Origin: JAGQRJ01 sp041402045
GTDB taxonomy: Bacteria > Planctomycetota > J058
Direction: 5' to 3'
Assembly (NCBI GenBank): GCA_041402045.1
Contig: JAWKSZ010000043.1
Span: 3,564 to 67,563, forward strand
Length of the DNA stretch: 64,000 bases
Positions 16,990 through 26,144 of the stretch are shown piece by piece; the first letter of the stretch is position 1, and each line of letters begins with the position of its first letter. A program made the translations under genes and the position numbers. Under the pieces are notes generated by a model. That model saw only the letters and a program-made list of their open reading frames with translations. It searched no databases and had not been told where the DNA came from.

Positions 16990-18984
16990 TCATCCGAGCC
17001 TCTGCTTGAGGTGCAGATCGTCCAGGGTGCGCACACGGTCGATCTCGCTCAAGTCCTTCTCGCCGGTGCGGATCCGCACGATCTTGGGGTCGCGCAGCGA
17101 GAGCAGGCCGCCCTCGTCGCGCACGACCCCCTCGAAGCGGACCGTCGCCACGATCCCCGGGCGGAGCTCGACCCCGGCCTTGAGCCCGGTCGAGGTCTGG
17201 CGCTCGAGGGTTCGGCCGCTGAGCAAGCCCTCGTCGAGGATGGCCTGCATGAGCTGGGCCGAGTCCCGGGCGCCGAGGCCCTGGACGCGGCCCACCTCGA
17301 CCAGCGCCGGCCCGTCCCCCAGCGCAGCGATCAGGTAGGTCCCGAAGCTGGCCCCGGGGCCGTCGGCGCTCGTGGTGTAGAGCGCGCCGACGACCGCGAG
17401 GTCGAGGGTCAGCGCCGGCTTGAGCTTGGTCCAGCGGTCGGAGCGCCGCCCGAGCTCGTAGGGCGAGTGCGGGTCCTTGGCGATCCCGCCCTCGTGTCCC
17501 TGGCTGCGGAACAGCTCGTAGAGCCGGCGCATGCTGGCCGCGTCCTGGACCAGGTCGCCGTCGGAGAGCGCGACCGGCAGCGGCAGGGGCAGCGCGGCGA
17601 TCGGGGCCAGGAGCGCGCTCAGCGCCGCGCGGCGCTTGACCAGCGGCTCGCCGGTCAGGTCGCGCCCGTCGAGGTAGAGCAGGTCGAAGGCGGCGAAGCG
17701 GTAGCGCAGGGGCGGCCCCTCGCCGCGCAGGGTCTTGAGCAGGTCGTAGACCGAGGCCGGGCGCGGCCCGAGCTCGGTGAACACGTGGGCGTGCAGCTCG
17801 CCGTCGACGATCGCGTCGCGGCAGGGCAGCGCCCAGGCCAGGGCCTGGAGCCCGGGGATCTGCTGGGTCCAGTCCAGGCGCCGGCGGGTGAAGGCCGCGC
17901 AGCGCACGCCGCCGTGCTCGTTGGTCGCCTTGTGGACCATGAGCCGGATCCCGTCGTACTTCGTCTCGAACAGCACCGGGAAGCGCTGGTCACTCGGCAC
18001 CTCGGGGCCGGCGAGCATGGGGCCCACCGGCGCCAGGGGCTTGAGCGCCAGGGCCGCGAGCCCGGCGTGGCCCTCCTCCTCGAGCAGGTGCGCGAGCTCG
18101 AACATGTCGACCAGCGAGCGGGCCACGTCGAGCCGCGCGCGCTCGGCGCCGGTGACCTCGGCCAGGGCGTCGATCAGCGCGTCGTCGCCCAGGGTCTGGC
18201 CCACCCGGCTGCCCTGGCGGAGGAAGCCCACGAGGAAGAAGCGCTCGAGGCGTCCGGCGCGGCCGAGGAGCGAGGCCAGGGCGTCGCGCTTGAGCCGGGT
18301 CGGCAGGCCCTTGAGCCCGCGCAGGGCGACCAGCACCTCACGGGTCGTGAGCGGGGGATCGCTCCGGTGCAGCTCTGCGTGGGACACGAACAGCTCGCGC
18401 AGGTCGCCGACGCGTCCCAGTGTGTTTCGCAGCGCGCCGGGGGAGGTCATGCTCACCGTGGCCAGGGCGTCGAGGAGCACGTTCAGGCTCGTGCCCAGCC
18501 GACCCCCGGCGAAGGGGTCGCCGCGCACGAGGCACACCTTGTCGACCAGGCTCAGCCCGGTGTCGGGCTGGGCCAGGAACCCGCTGACCAGCGCGCGGCG
18601 GCCGGCGCCGTCGAGGCGCCCCGGGCCGCGCAGCCCGAACAGGCGCAGGCTGCGCGCGGGGGCGAGCCCCGCGAGGGGCAGGAGCAGGCCGTAGCACACG
18701 TCGTGGAACGGGAGCGAGTCGAGGAAGCCCTCGGGGGGGACCTCGTGCGGGTCCTCGCGCCAGCGCTGCCACAGCGCGCAGGCGAGGTGGTCGGGCAGGC
18801 CGAGCGCGTCCTGGGCCGAGCGCATGCGCGCCAGCTCGGCCTCCCGCGAGCGGGGCTCGCCCAGGGGCTGGGCCAGGAGCTCCCAGAACCCGCGCACGGG
18901 GCCCTGGTCGCGGGCGCGCTCCGCCACGTCGTCGGCGCCGATCAGGCGCACGGCTGCTGCGAGGTCGCTCACGGGGTCGCCCAC
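16990..18984 (-). CDS. ATP-dependent DNA ligase
   Basis: A 664-residue ligase that seals nicks using ATP. An N-terminal helical DNA-binding domain (about 1-320) is followed by the nucleotidyltransferase core: motif I ETKYDGIRL with the adenylated Lys at about 342, motif III DAIVDGELHA, motif IV HEGGIAKDP and motif V DRWTKLKP, then an OB domain. Size and layout match archaeal/LigI-like enzymes rather than the short LigD-type ligases. The GTG start overlaps the TAG stop of the RecA-like gene by one base (TAGTG), so the two are translationally coupled and probably act in the same repair process. A second in-frame GTG at 18972 is a possible start. Bacteria normally also have an NAD-dependent ligase, so this is probably an accessory one. 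Confidence 0.92.
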   Translation of the reverse strand: MGDPVSDLAAAVRLIGADDVAERARDQGPVRGFWELLAQPLGEPRSREAELARMRSAQDALGLPDHLACALWQRWREDPHEVPPEGFLDSLPFHDVCYGLLLPLAGLAPARSLRLFGLRGPGRLDGAGRRALVSGFLAQPDTGLSLVDKVCLVRGDPFAGGRLGTSLNVLLDALATVSMTSPGALRNTLGRVGDLRELFVSHAELHRSDPPLTTREVLVALRGLKGLPTRLKRDALASLLGRAGRLERFFLVGFLRQGSRVGQTLGDDALIDALAEVTGAERARLDVARSLVDMFELAHLLEEEGHAGLAALALKPLAPVGPMLAGPEVPSDQRFPVLFETKYDGIRLMVHKATNEHGGVRCAAFTRRRLDWTQQIPGLQALAWALPCRDAIVDGELHAHVFTELGPRPASVYDLLKTLRGEGPPLRYRFAAFDLLYLDGRDLTGEPLVKRRAALSALLAPIAALPLPLPVALSDGDLVQDAASMRRLYELFRSQGHEGGIAKDPHSPYELGRRSDRWTKLKPALTLDLAVVGALYTTSADGPGASFGTYLIAALGDGPALVEVGRVQGLGARDSAQLMQAILDEGLLSGRTLERQTSTGLKAGVELRPGIVATVRFEGVVRDEGGLLSLRDPKIVRIRTGEKDLSEIDRVRTLDDLHLKQRLG

Positions 18985-20264
18985 TACGCCAGCGGGGGCA
19001 GGGCGTAGTCTTCGGGGTGGCTGGGGTGCACGATCATGCGCCCGTCCTGGTCGAGCTTGATCCGCACCGGCCGGGGGAAGATCGGCGTGGTCACGCTCTT
19101 GATCGCGCGCAGCACGGTGATCTTGTCGCGGTACTTGCCGCCCCAGAAGTCGGCCATGTCCTTGGAGCCCAGCGCCAGGCTCTCGATCAGGAACACGACG
19201 TCGGCGGTGTGCATGAGCGGCTGCCCGCCCACCGGCTCCCCGGTGTCCTTGACCTGCCCGATCGTGACGCAGGTCACGCCGTGGCTGTGGTTGTAGGTCT
19301 TGAGCGTCGCCAGGTTGTCGGCGGTGCGGGTCTTGCTCGGGTCGAGGGTGTTCAGCGAGTCGACGACGACGAAGCGCACGCCCTCTTGCTCGACCACGTG
19401 GCGGTAGCGGCGAATGAAGTCGTCCCAGCTGTGTCCGCGGTGGTACTGCGCGAGGATGATCAGCACGTTGGGCAGGACCTTCTCGCGCAGCCCCGCCTCG
19501 TCGAGGCCGGTGGCGGCCATGGCCAGCTTCACGAAGCGGCTGCAGAGGTCGTCGCGCCCGCTCTGCTCCTCGTCGCGGAAGCCCTCCTCGGCGACGACGT
19601 AGGCGCACTTGGTCCCGCTGGCGGCGACCCGGGCCACGGCCTCGAGCATGCTGCGGGTCTTGCCCTTCCCCGGAGGGCCCGCGAAGGCCACGGTGCAGCC
19701 CTTGGGGATCCCGCCCAGGGCGGTCTTGGCGTCGGGGCTCAGGCACAGCCGGTCGAGGACCTGCTGCACGGGGAGCGCCTCTTGCTCCTTGAGCAGGTCC
19801 TCGATCAGGGCGGGCTTGACGATGTCCGCCTCGAGCCCCTGCTCCTCCTCCTCGTTCACCCCGGCGAAGGGCTGCGCCGAGGGGTCGACCCCGCCCATGC
19901 CCAGCATGGACTGGGTCATTTGCATCATCTGCATCATCTGGGCCATGGGGTTGCCGTAGCCCATGGGCATCATGCCGCCCTGGGCGCCGGGGTAGACCCC
20001 GCCCTGCATGCCCATGCCCGGCTGCATGCCGCCCATGCCCATGCCCTGCATCCCAGGCTGCATGCCCATGCCCGGCTGCATGCCGCCCATGCCCTGCATG
20101 CCCATGCCGGGCTGCATGCCGCCCATGCCCATGCCCTGCATCCCAGGCTGCATGCCGCCCATGCCCGGCTGCATGCCCATGCCCGGTTGCATGGCCTGCG
20201 GCTGCGCGGGGGCCTCGGCCTCCGCGACGGCCTTGGTCTTCTTGGTGGTCTTCTTCTTGGCCAT
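18984..20264 (-). CDS. RecA/RadA-like P-loop ATPase with Met-Gly-Pro-rich N-terminal tail
   Basis: A 426-residue protein. Residues 1-20 are Lys/Ala-rich, residues 25-125 are a low-complexity region of MQPGM/GMGG repeats ending in a Met/Gln stretch, and the rest is a RecA-family ATPase like the RadA/KaiC group: Walker A AGPPGKGKT at about 195 and Walker B VRFVVVDSLNTLD at about 305. The ATPase part should bind and remodel DNA or act as a signalling ATPase. The tail has no known function; it could form a sticky or flexible phase. The start ATG is at 20264. It is coupled to the ATP-dependent DNA ligase downstream, which suggests DNA repair. Confidence 0.8.
   Translation of the reverse strand: MAKKKTTKKTKAVAEAEAPAQPQAMQPGMGMQPGMGGMQPGMQGMGMGGMQPGMGMQGMGGMQPGMGMQPGMQGMGMGGMQPGMGMQGGVYPGAQGGMMPMGYGNPMAQMMQMMQMTQSMLGMGGVDPSAQPFAGVNEEEEQGLEADIVKPALIEDLLKEQEALPVQQVLDRLCLSPDAKTALGGIPKGCTVAFAGPPGKGKTRSMLEAVARVAASGTKCAYVVAEEGFRDEEQSGRDDLCSRFVKLAMAATGLDEAGLREKVLPNVLIILAQYHRGHSWDDFIRRYRHVVEQEGVRFVVVDSLNTLDPSKTRTADNLATLKTYNHSHGVTCVTIGQVKDTGEPVGGQPLMHTADVVFLIESLALGSKDMADFWGGKYRDKITVLRAIKSVTTPIFPRPVRIKLDQDGRMIVHPSHPEDYALPPLA
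19998..20192 (-). repeat. coding repeat: MQPGM/GMGG tandem units
   Basis: Degenerate tandem DNA repeats encoding about 65 residues made of M, Q, P and G only (for example MQPGMGMQPGMGG). The longest block, of about 30 residues, is repeated twice almost exactly. It lies inside the RecA-like gene and is not a CRISPR array. Confidence 0.9.
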
Positions 20265-20698
20265 GACGCTCCTCGGGATCGGGCGGAATCCTAAAGGAGC
20301 AGAGGACGTTCGGCCACGACGCCAGACGGCAGACGCTCGCCCGGTGCAGCTCCGCGAGGTCGGCATCGGCGCGCGGGATCCCTCCGAGATCGAGGAGGTG
20401 GAGGGACGGCCCTACCGGGAGCAGCGAGCTGCTCCCCTACAGGTTTTCTGGCCAAGGGACGGCGGCTGGCTCCGCGAGGTCCAGCTCGTCGCCGGCGCGC
20501 CTGCGATCCCGGCACGCCGGCGAGCGGCGTCCGCCGCGAGCGCGCAGCGAGCGCGCAGCGATCGCCGGCGCGCCCTGCGAGCGGCGTCAGCCGCTCGCGC
20601 GCAGGCGGCCGGCGAAGCCGGCCGCGAGCCCTTGGGGTGAGGCCGAGGGGCTTTGCCCCGAGGCCGAGGGGTCTGGGACAGACCCCCTGAGGCATCAG
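20265..20698. other. non-coding, hairpin-rich intergenic region
   Basis: Between the RecA-like start and the kinase stop there is no convincing gene. The stretch holds several short palindromes: GGGAGCAGC-GA-GCTGCTCCC at about 20418-20437 (flanked by CTACAGG, like the large repeat at 26028), GGCCGGCGAAGCCGGCC near 20610-20626, and AGGGGTCTGGGACAGACCCCT near 20668-20688. This could be a dense set of repetitive extragenic palindromes or a terminator region. Confidence 0.6.
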
Positions 20699-20751
20699 TT
20701 CCTTGGGCGGCGCAAGCAGTGACTTCGTCACTGCTTGCGCCGCCCAAGGAA
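20699..20751. repeat. 25-bp perfect inverted repeat across a kinase stop codon
   Basis: TTCCTTGGGCGGCGCAAGCA (20699-20718) plus GTGAC forms the left arm, a 3-base loop TTC follows, and the right arm (20727-20751) is its exact complement. The right arm encodes the last residues and the TGA of the minus-strand kinase gene. There is no T run, so termination would be of an unusual kind; mRNA 3'-end protection is another option. Confidence 0.85.
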
Positions 20752-22554
20752 CCGGCCCAGCAGCGCCTTGGCCTTGAGCTTGCGCTGGCCGGCGCGGAGG
20801 AAGCCGTCGAGGTCGCTCTCGAGCTGGCGCGCGCTGGCGTAGCGATCGTCCTGCGCCTTCTCCATGCAGCGCAGCACGATGTCCGCGACCTTGCGCGGGA
20901 TCTGGTCGTTGAGCTTGACCGGGTCCTTGGGCGGCTGGGAGAGCACCTGCTTGATGATCTTGCGCGGGTCGCGGCCCGAGAACGGGGGCTTCCCGGTGAG
21001 CAGGAAGTAGAAGGTCGCGCCCAGGGAGTAGATGTCGCTGGTGGCGTTGATCGAGCCGTGGCCGCCGCGGGGCTGAGCCTGCTCGGGGGGCATGTAGGAG
21101 GGCGTGCCCATGATCAGGCCCTTGTCGCGGCTCTTGGCCTCTTGCTCGGCGACGAGGCCGAAGTCGATCAGCAGGCTGCGGTAGGGCTGGGCCGTGGTGT
21201 CGAGCATGATGTTCTGCGGCTTGAGGTCGCGGTGGTAGATCTTCTGCGCGTGCACGTAGCTCAGCGCCGAGGCGATCTCCTTCACGATCCGGACCGCGAA
21301 CAGCGCGGGCAGCGGACCCTTGCGCTGGACCTGCTGCCGGGCCTCGAGGCCCTCGATCAGCTCCATGGAGTAGTAGGTGAGGCCGGCTTCGACGCCGGCG
21401 TCGAACATGCGCACGATGTGCGGGTGGTCGAAGCCGATCAGCGCGCGCACCTCGTCGAGGAAGCGCTCGGTCTCGGCGTCGGACTGGTGCATCATGACCT
21501 TCAAGGCCAGGTTGCCCTCGTAGCCGCGCTGGGTGGCCATGGACTTGGCCATGCCGGTCGGCTCGACCTCGAGCACCACGCCGAAGGCGCCGCGCGCGAT
21601 CTCGCGCAGGATCTGGTAGTCGCCGACCTTCAGCCCCTCGAACTTGGCGCGGGCCTTGAGCCGACGCTGGAACTCGTTGCGGTCGAGGCTCCCCCCCGGC
21701 GCCCTCCCCGGCACCAGGGTCGGCTGCGGCCGAGCCACCTGGCGCGTGGGCGAGGTCGAGTCGTTCATGATCATGGTCGGCTGGGCGAGGATCTCCTCCT
21801 CGGAGTCGGTCAGCCCGCCGCCCTCTTCCTTCACGATCATGGTGGGCTGCGCGAGGAGCTCGTCCTCGCTCAGCCCGCCGCCGGGGTCCTGGTCGCTCAC
21901 GATCATGGTCGGCTGCGCGAACAGCTCGTCCTCGTCGAGGGCCTCCTCCTCCGCGCGCTTGGCCGCGCGCTGGGCCTGCATGGCCTCGAACTCCGCCTCG
22001 CTGAGCATGTCGTCACGGGCCGCGCTCGTGCTGGGCACGATCAGGGTCGGCTGCGCGTAGAGGTCGTCGTCGCTGAGGTCCATGCCCCGGGTGTCGGCCA
22101 CGATCATGGTCGGCTGCGCGTAGAGGTCGTCCTCGCTCGGGCCGCCGAAGTCGGGCTCGTCGTCGCTGGGCAGGTCGATCGCGGGGAGCGTCGCCGGCGG
22201 GCCGAGGGCCGCGCTGGCGTGGGGCGCGAGCTCGGGCTCGCTGTCGGGCCCCAGGCCGTCGACCTCGTCCTCCATGGGGATCACGAGGGCGTCGGCCTCT
22301 TGCTCGAGGACGCTGCTGGGGGTCGGCGCTGGCGGCGGCTGTTGGCCGCGGGCGGCGGCGGCGGCGCGGCGGAACTCGGCGATCAGCCGCTCCCAGCCGG
22401 GTCGATCGAGGAGCCCGGCGCGGACCAGGATCTGGTCGAAGGTCATGCCCGGCGCGCGCGGAGCGAGCTCCATGGCCCGCTGCAACCCCACCCGATCCAC
22501 CAGCCCCAGCTTCAGCGCGAGCTGGGCGAGGAGGGTATCGCGGGGGTTGAGCAT
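20728..22554 (-). CDS. Ser/Thr protein kinase with repeated AQPTMIV motifs
   Basis: A 608-residue, apparently soluble kinase. Residues 1-65 form a helical module (LALKLGLVDRVGLQRAMEL, ILVRAGLLDRPGWERLI) also present in neighbouring proteins. Residues 130-285 are acidic and contain five repeats of the type [S/D]-E-[D/E]-[D/E]-L-x-A-Q-P-T-[M/L]-I-[V/M], with threonines at 149, 170, 216, 238 and 260, and a weaker sixth at 279. The kinase domain spans 313-575, with ALKV (Lys352), HRDLKPQN (Asp443) and DFG (465), and should be active. The repeated pThr-x-x-V/I pattern would suit FHA-domain docking after phosphorylation; this is inference. The ATG at 22554 follows no strong RBS. It is divergent from another kinase gene. 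Confidence 0.88.
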   Translation of the reverse strand: MLNPRDTLLAQLALKLGLVDRVGLQRAMELAPRAPGMTFDQILVRAGLLDRPGWERLIAEFRRAAAAARGQQPPPAPTPSSVLEQEADALVIPMEDEVDGLGPDSEPELAPHASAALGPPATLPAIDLPSDDEPDFGGPSEDDLYAQPTMIVADTRGMDLSDDDLYAQPTLIVPSTSAARDDMLSEAEFEAMQAQRAAKRAEEEALDEDELFAQPTMIVSDQDPGGGLSEDELLAQPTMIVKEEGGGLTDSEEEILAQPTMIMNDSTSPTRQVARPQPTLVPGRAPGGSLDRNEFQRRLKARAKFEGLKVGDYQILREIARGAFGVVLEVEPTGMAKSMATQRGYEGNLALKVMMHQSDAETERFLDEVRALIGFDHPHIVRMFDAGVEAGLTYYSMELIEGLEARQQVQRKGPLPALFAVRIVKEIASALSYVHAQKIYHRDLKPQNIMLDTTAQPYRSLLIDFGLVAEQEAKSRDKGLIMGTPSYMPPEQAQPRGGHGSINATSDIYSLGATFYFLLTGKPPFSGRDPRKIIKQVLSQPPKDPVKLNDQIPRKVADIVLRCMEKAQDDRYASARQLESDLDGFLRAGQRKLKAKALLGRFLGRRKQ

Positions 22555-22637
22555 GAACGACCTCGAACTGCAGCATACCGCTTGCCACGGCCCGAGCGTA
22601 GTCCTGGTCTCGCGTGGTCTTACGTCCAGGCTTGGGC

Positions 22638-22669
22638 TACACTCGAAGCGCACGCACAGCGCGCGGAGG
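22638..22669 (+). promoter_or_regulatory. -10-like TACACT and Shine-Dalgarno GGAGG before the second kinase
   Basis: GGGCTACACTC at 22634-22644 holds a TACACT box; the same GGGCTACACTC occurs before the gene at 34278. GGAGG lies at 22665-22669, 5 bases before an in-frame CTG. Together they place the start of the kinase at about 22675 although no ATG, GTG or TTG is there. Confidence 0.45.
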
Positions 22670-22674
22670 CGCCC

Positions 22675-24270
22675 CTGACCCAGCCCGAGGGTCCACCTCA
22701 GGAGCCCGCCGACGCCAGCTCGGGGCGCGGAGCGATCAGCTCCAGCGAGACGATCGAGCTGGCCGGCGCCGAGACGACGCCCCCCCGCGGGGGCGGCGAC
22801 CCCAGCACCGAGACCGGATCCCTCCTGGGCGGGCTGCGCTCGGGGTTGAGCGACCTGCGCCAGCGGGTCAGCGGCGAGTCCGGTGACCCGCCCCCGCCCC
22901 TGACCCCGGCCGACGAGTCCCACGCGGTCCTGCCCCCGGGCACCCAGCTCGGTCGCTACACCCTCGAGGCGACCCTGGGCAAGGGCGGCATGGGCGTGGT
23001 CTACAAGGCCCACGACACCTCGCTCAACCGCCACGTCGCGCTCAAGGTCCTCTCGCAGGACCTCAGCCGCAACAGCCAGTTCACCGCGCGCTTCCGCCGC
23101 GAGGCGCAGGCCTGCGCGCAGCTCAGCCACCCGAACATTACGCACATTTACACGATCTCCGACGACACCGACCCCTGTCAGTACTTCGTCATGGAGTTCG
23201 TCGACGGCCCGACCCTCGCCGAGCGCGTCGAGCGCGACGGGCCGCTGCCGGTGGGCGAGATCCTCGAGATCGGGCGCCAGACGGCGCGCGGCCTGCAGGC
23301 GGCGGCGCGGCACAAGATCGTGCACCGCGATATCAAGCCTTCGAACCTCATGCTCACGAGCTCGGGGCAGGTCAAGATCACCGACTTCGGCCTGGCCAAG
23401 GCGCGCGCCGACATGGGCCACACCCTCGACCTGACCTCGACCGGGGTCGTCATGGGCACGCCCTTGTTCATGAGCCCGGAGCAGGGCCGCGGGAAGACGA
23501 TCGACCACCGCTCGGACATGTACAGCCTGGGCGCGACCTTGTTCTTCCTCGCCTACGGCTGCCCGCCGTTCGAGGCGGACTCGCCGGTGGCGATCATTCT
23601 GCGCCACATAAACGACCAGGTCGTGTTCCCCGAGACCCGCGAGGTCCCCGAGTCGTTCAAGGCGCTCCTGCGCTACCTGCTGGCCAAGGACGCCTCGCGC
23701 CGGCCCCAGGACTACGACCAGCTCCTCGAGGACATAGACCGCGCCGAGCGCGGCGAGACCCTGGCCCAGTCGGCGACGCGGGTCGTGACCCTCTCGCCGC
23801 CGCGGAGCACCGCGCGCCGCAGCCTGTTCAAGGCCGGCAAGCTCGCGGTGGCCCGCACGAACCTCAAGCTCAAGCGCCGCGACAAGGCCGAGGCCCTGCT
23901 CGCCGAGGCGATCCAGGACGGGGACCCCAGCCTGAGGTGCGAGGCCGCGCTGCTCCTGCTCGAGCTGCGCGAATCCGCGGGGGAGCACGGCGACGTCGAG
24001 CGCCTGATCCAGATCGTGGCCGAGACCGCGCGGGACCCGGAGACCAAGGCCTTCGCCGCCTGGAAGCTGGCCGAGCTCGACCAGCGCCGCGCGATCGAGA
24101 GCCTGGTGAACGCGGTCGAGCGCCTGCAGGCGATCGAGCTCGAGCGCCCGCCGGAGCTCCCGGCCGCGCTCCTCGACGAGCAGCTCGTGCGGCTGCGCGA
24201 GCAGCTCTCTGCCCTCGAGCGCGAGCAGGGCACGGTGCGCCTGTTCCTCGGGCGCTCTCCGGGCGCGTGA
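22675..24270 (+). CDS. Ser/Thr protein kinase with C-terminal helical repeat domain
   Basis: About 531 residues. A Ser/Thr/Pro-rich N-terminal segment (1-85) is followed by the kinase domain (about 92-355): LGKGGMGVVYKAHD, VALKVL, HRDIKPSN, DFGLAKA and MSPEQG, so it should be active. The C-terminal 170 residues are alpha-helical, like TPR/HEAT units (KAGKLAVARTNLKLKRRDKAEALLAEAI). There is no membrane segment. No usual start codon exists in this frame before the kinase domain, except a TTG at 22846; a CTG at 22675 has a good GGAGG 5 bases upstream and a promoter-like TACACT before it, so CTG is preferred. The stop overlaps the start of the next gene (GTGA). Confidence 0.82.
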   Translation: MTQPEGPPQEPADASSGRGAISSSETIELAGAETTPPRGGGDPSTETGSLLGGLRSGLSDLRQRVSGESGDPPPPLTPADESHAVLPPGTQLGRYTLEATLGKGGMGVVYKAHDTSLNRHVALKVLSQDLSRNSQFTARFRREAQACAQLSHPNITHIYTISDDTDPCQYFVMEFVDGPTLAERVERDGPLPVGEILEIGRQTARGLQAAARHKIVHRDIKPSNLMLTSSGQVKITDFGLAKARADMGHTLDLTSTGVVMGTPLFMSPEQGRGKTIDHRSDMYSLGATLFFLAYGCPPFEADSPVAIILRHINDQVVFPETREVPESFKALLRYLLAKDASRRPQDYDQLLEDIDRAERGETLAQSATRVVTLSPPRSTARRSLFKAGKLAVARTNLKLKRRDKAEALLAEAIQDGDPSLRCEAALLLLELRESAGEHGDVERLIQIVAETARDPETKAFAAWKLAELDQRRAIESLVNAVERLQAIELERPPELPAALLDEQLVRLREQLSALEREQGTVRLFLGRSPGA

Positions 24271-26001
24271 GCCCGCGCCGCTCGCGCCCGCCCCGCTCGG
24301 CGCCGGCCTCGGGCAGCCTCGACGACCTGGCCCGGCTCCTGGAGCGGATCGACGGCCGCCCCTACCCCGCCTACAAGGACGCCCGCGGCAGCTTCCACGA
24401 GGACGGGCTGACGCTGCAGATCGACCACGTGCAGGGCGACCCCTTCGCCGCCCCGAGTCGCCTGCGGGGCGTGCTCGCTCCCTCCGAGGCCGGGCTCCCG
24501 CCCTGGGCCCTCGAGACCCCGGCGCGGCGAGTGAGCTGCGCGGACTTCCTCCTGCGCCGCTTCGTGCGGGCGCTGGACGCCGAGTCCGCGCGGCTGGGGA
24601 GCGGCAAGAGCGGCGAGCTCTCGGTCCCGCGCCCAGGCCCCTGCGTCCTCGCGCGCTCGAGCCTGGTCGTGCACCCCGACGGCGCGGTCGAGGCGCGCTT
24701 CCAGGCGGGGCTCCCCGCCCGCGGGCGCCGGGTGCTGGGCCGCGCCGCCGCCGAGCTGCTGACCGAGCGCGTGCCCGCCGCCCTCGACGCGCTGGGGTTC
24801 GCCGAGCTCGATCCGGACGCGCTGCGCGCGCACCTGAACGCCGTCGAGGACGCCCAGGCGCTGCGCGCCCAGCTCGCCGAGCGCGGGCTCGTGGCCTTCG
24901 TGGCCGAGGGCGCGGTGCTCCCCCGGCGCTCGGGGGTCGACCCGGGTCCGCTCCAGGGCGCGGTGGCGTTCCGCTCGCCCCCCGCGTTGACGGTCACCCT
25001 GGAGACGCCCCACGCCGGCGGCTGCGCGGGCTGGGGGTCCCCGCGGCGTGACCTTGATCACCGGCGGCGGCTACCACGGGAAGTCGACGCTCCTGCGCGC
25101 CCTCGAGCACGGGGTCTACGACCACGTGCCCGGCGACGGCCGCGAGCGGGTGGTGAGCCTCGCCGACGCGGTCAAGGTCCGGGCCGAGGACGGCCGCGCG
25201 ATCGCCGGCGTCGATATCAGCGCGTTCATTGCCGACCTGCCGGGGGACCACGACACGACGCGCTTCACCAGCGCCGACGCCAGCGGCTCGACCTCCCAGG
25301 CCGCGGCGATCGCCGAGGCCCTCGAAGCGGGCAGCGGCTGCCTGCTGATCGACGAGGACACCTCGGCCACGAACTTCATGATCCGCGACGCGCGCATGCA
25401 GGCCCTGGTGCCCACCGCCAAGGAGCCGATCACCCCGTTCCTCGACCGCGTGCGCCAGCTCGCCGAGGCGGGGATCTCGAGCGTGGTCGTGATCGGCGGC
25501 TCGGGGGACTACCTCGACGTGGCGGACACGGTCCTGACCCTCGAGGCCTACGTGCCCCACGACGCCACCGCCCGCGCCCGCGAGGTGGCCGCCCGGTTGC
25601 CCAGCGCCCGCGAGGTCCTGCCCGGCACCTGGACCCCGCCCCGCCCCCGCCGGATCCGCCCCCGCTCCCTGGACGCGAGCAAGGGCCGCCGCGACGTCGC
25701 GCTCAAGGTCCCGAGCCTCGACCGCCTGCTCTACGGCAGCGAGGAGGTCCTCGTCGCCGCGGTCGAACAGCTCGTCGAGCCCGGCCAACTGCGCGCGATC
25801 GGCGAGGCCCTGGCCTGGATCTCCCGCGCCGACCCCGCACCCCTCGAGGTCAAGGAGCTCCTGGCCCGCGCGCTGGCCGCCCAGTCCGCGGACGGCCCCG
25901 AGGCGTTCCTGCGCGGCGCCCCCAGCGCCGGCCTCAGCGCCTTCCGCGCTCAGGAGCTGATCGCCGTCCTCGGCCGCCTGCGCGCCCTGGAGCTGGGGTA
26001 G
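24267..26001 (+). CDS. predicted ATPase of the ABC class (frameshifted)
   Basis: About 577 residues. This is a family of cytosolic ATPases with an ABC-type fold and unknown function. Seen are the N-terminal RIDGRPYPAYKD and LTLQIDHVQGDPFAAPSRL, then TLETPH, Walker A GGGYHGKSTLLRALEHGVYD and PGDGRE, then LLIDEDTSATNFMIRD (Walker B/switch) and VVVIGGSGDYLDVADTVL. Between about 25018 and 25045 two single bases, one G and one C, seem to be missing, so GLGVPRG is garbled and the frame moves; assembly errors are likely. The GTG start at 24267 overlaps the TGA of the kinase gene. Cotranscription with a kinase is not something I know from other genomes. Confidence 0.88.
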
Positions 26002-26027
26002 GGGACTCGCTCGCGGGACTCTTCTTC

Positions 26028-26144
26028 GTAGGGGCGCAGCTCGCCTGCGCCCACCCCATTCCAGGAAACGACTCCTCCTGGGCAGAGCGTCGGTGCCCCG
26101 TCCGTAGCGGGGGTGGGATGGGCGCAGGCAAGCTGCGCCCCTAC
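26028..26144. repeat. large inverted repeat with 31-base arms
   Basis: The left arm at 26028-26058 (GTAGGGGCGCAGCTCGCCTG and on) and the right arm at 26114-26144 are complementary with two mismatches, around a 55-base spacer. The inner sequence has no gene. The shorter palindrome at 20418 shares the GTAGGGG-CAGCTCGC pattern, so this may be a family of dispersed, non-autonomous elements. Confidence 0.85.

Noticed and set aside
19998..20192. Repeats as a CRISPR array
   Set aside because: Units are short, contiguous, without unique spacers, and in frame with an ATPase gene.
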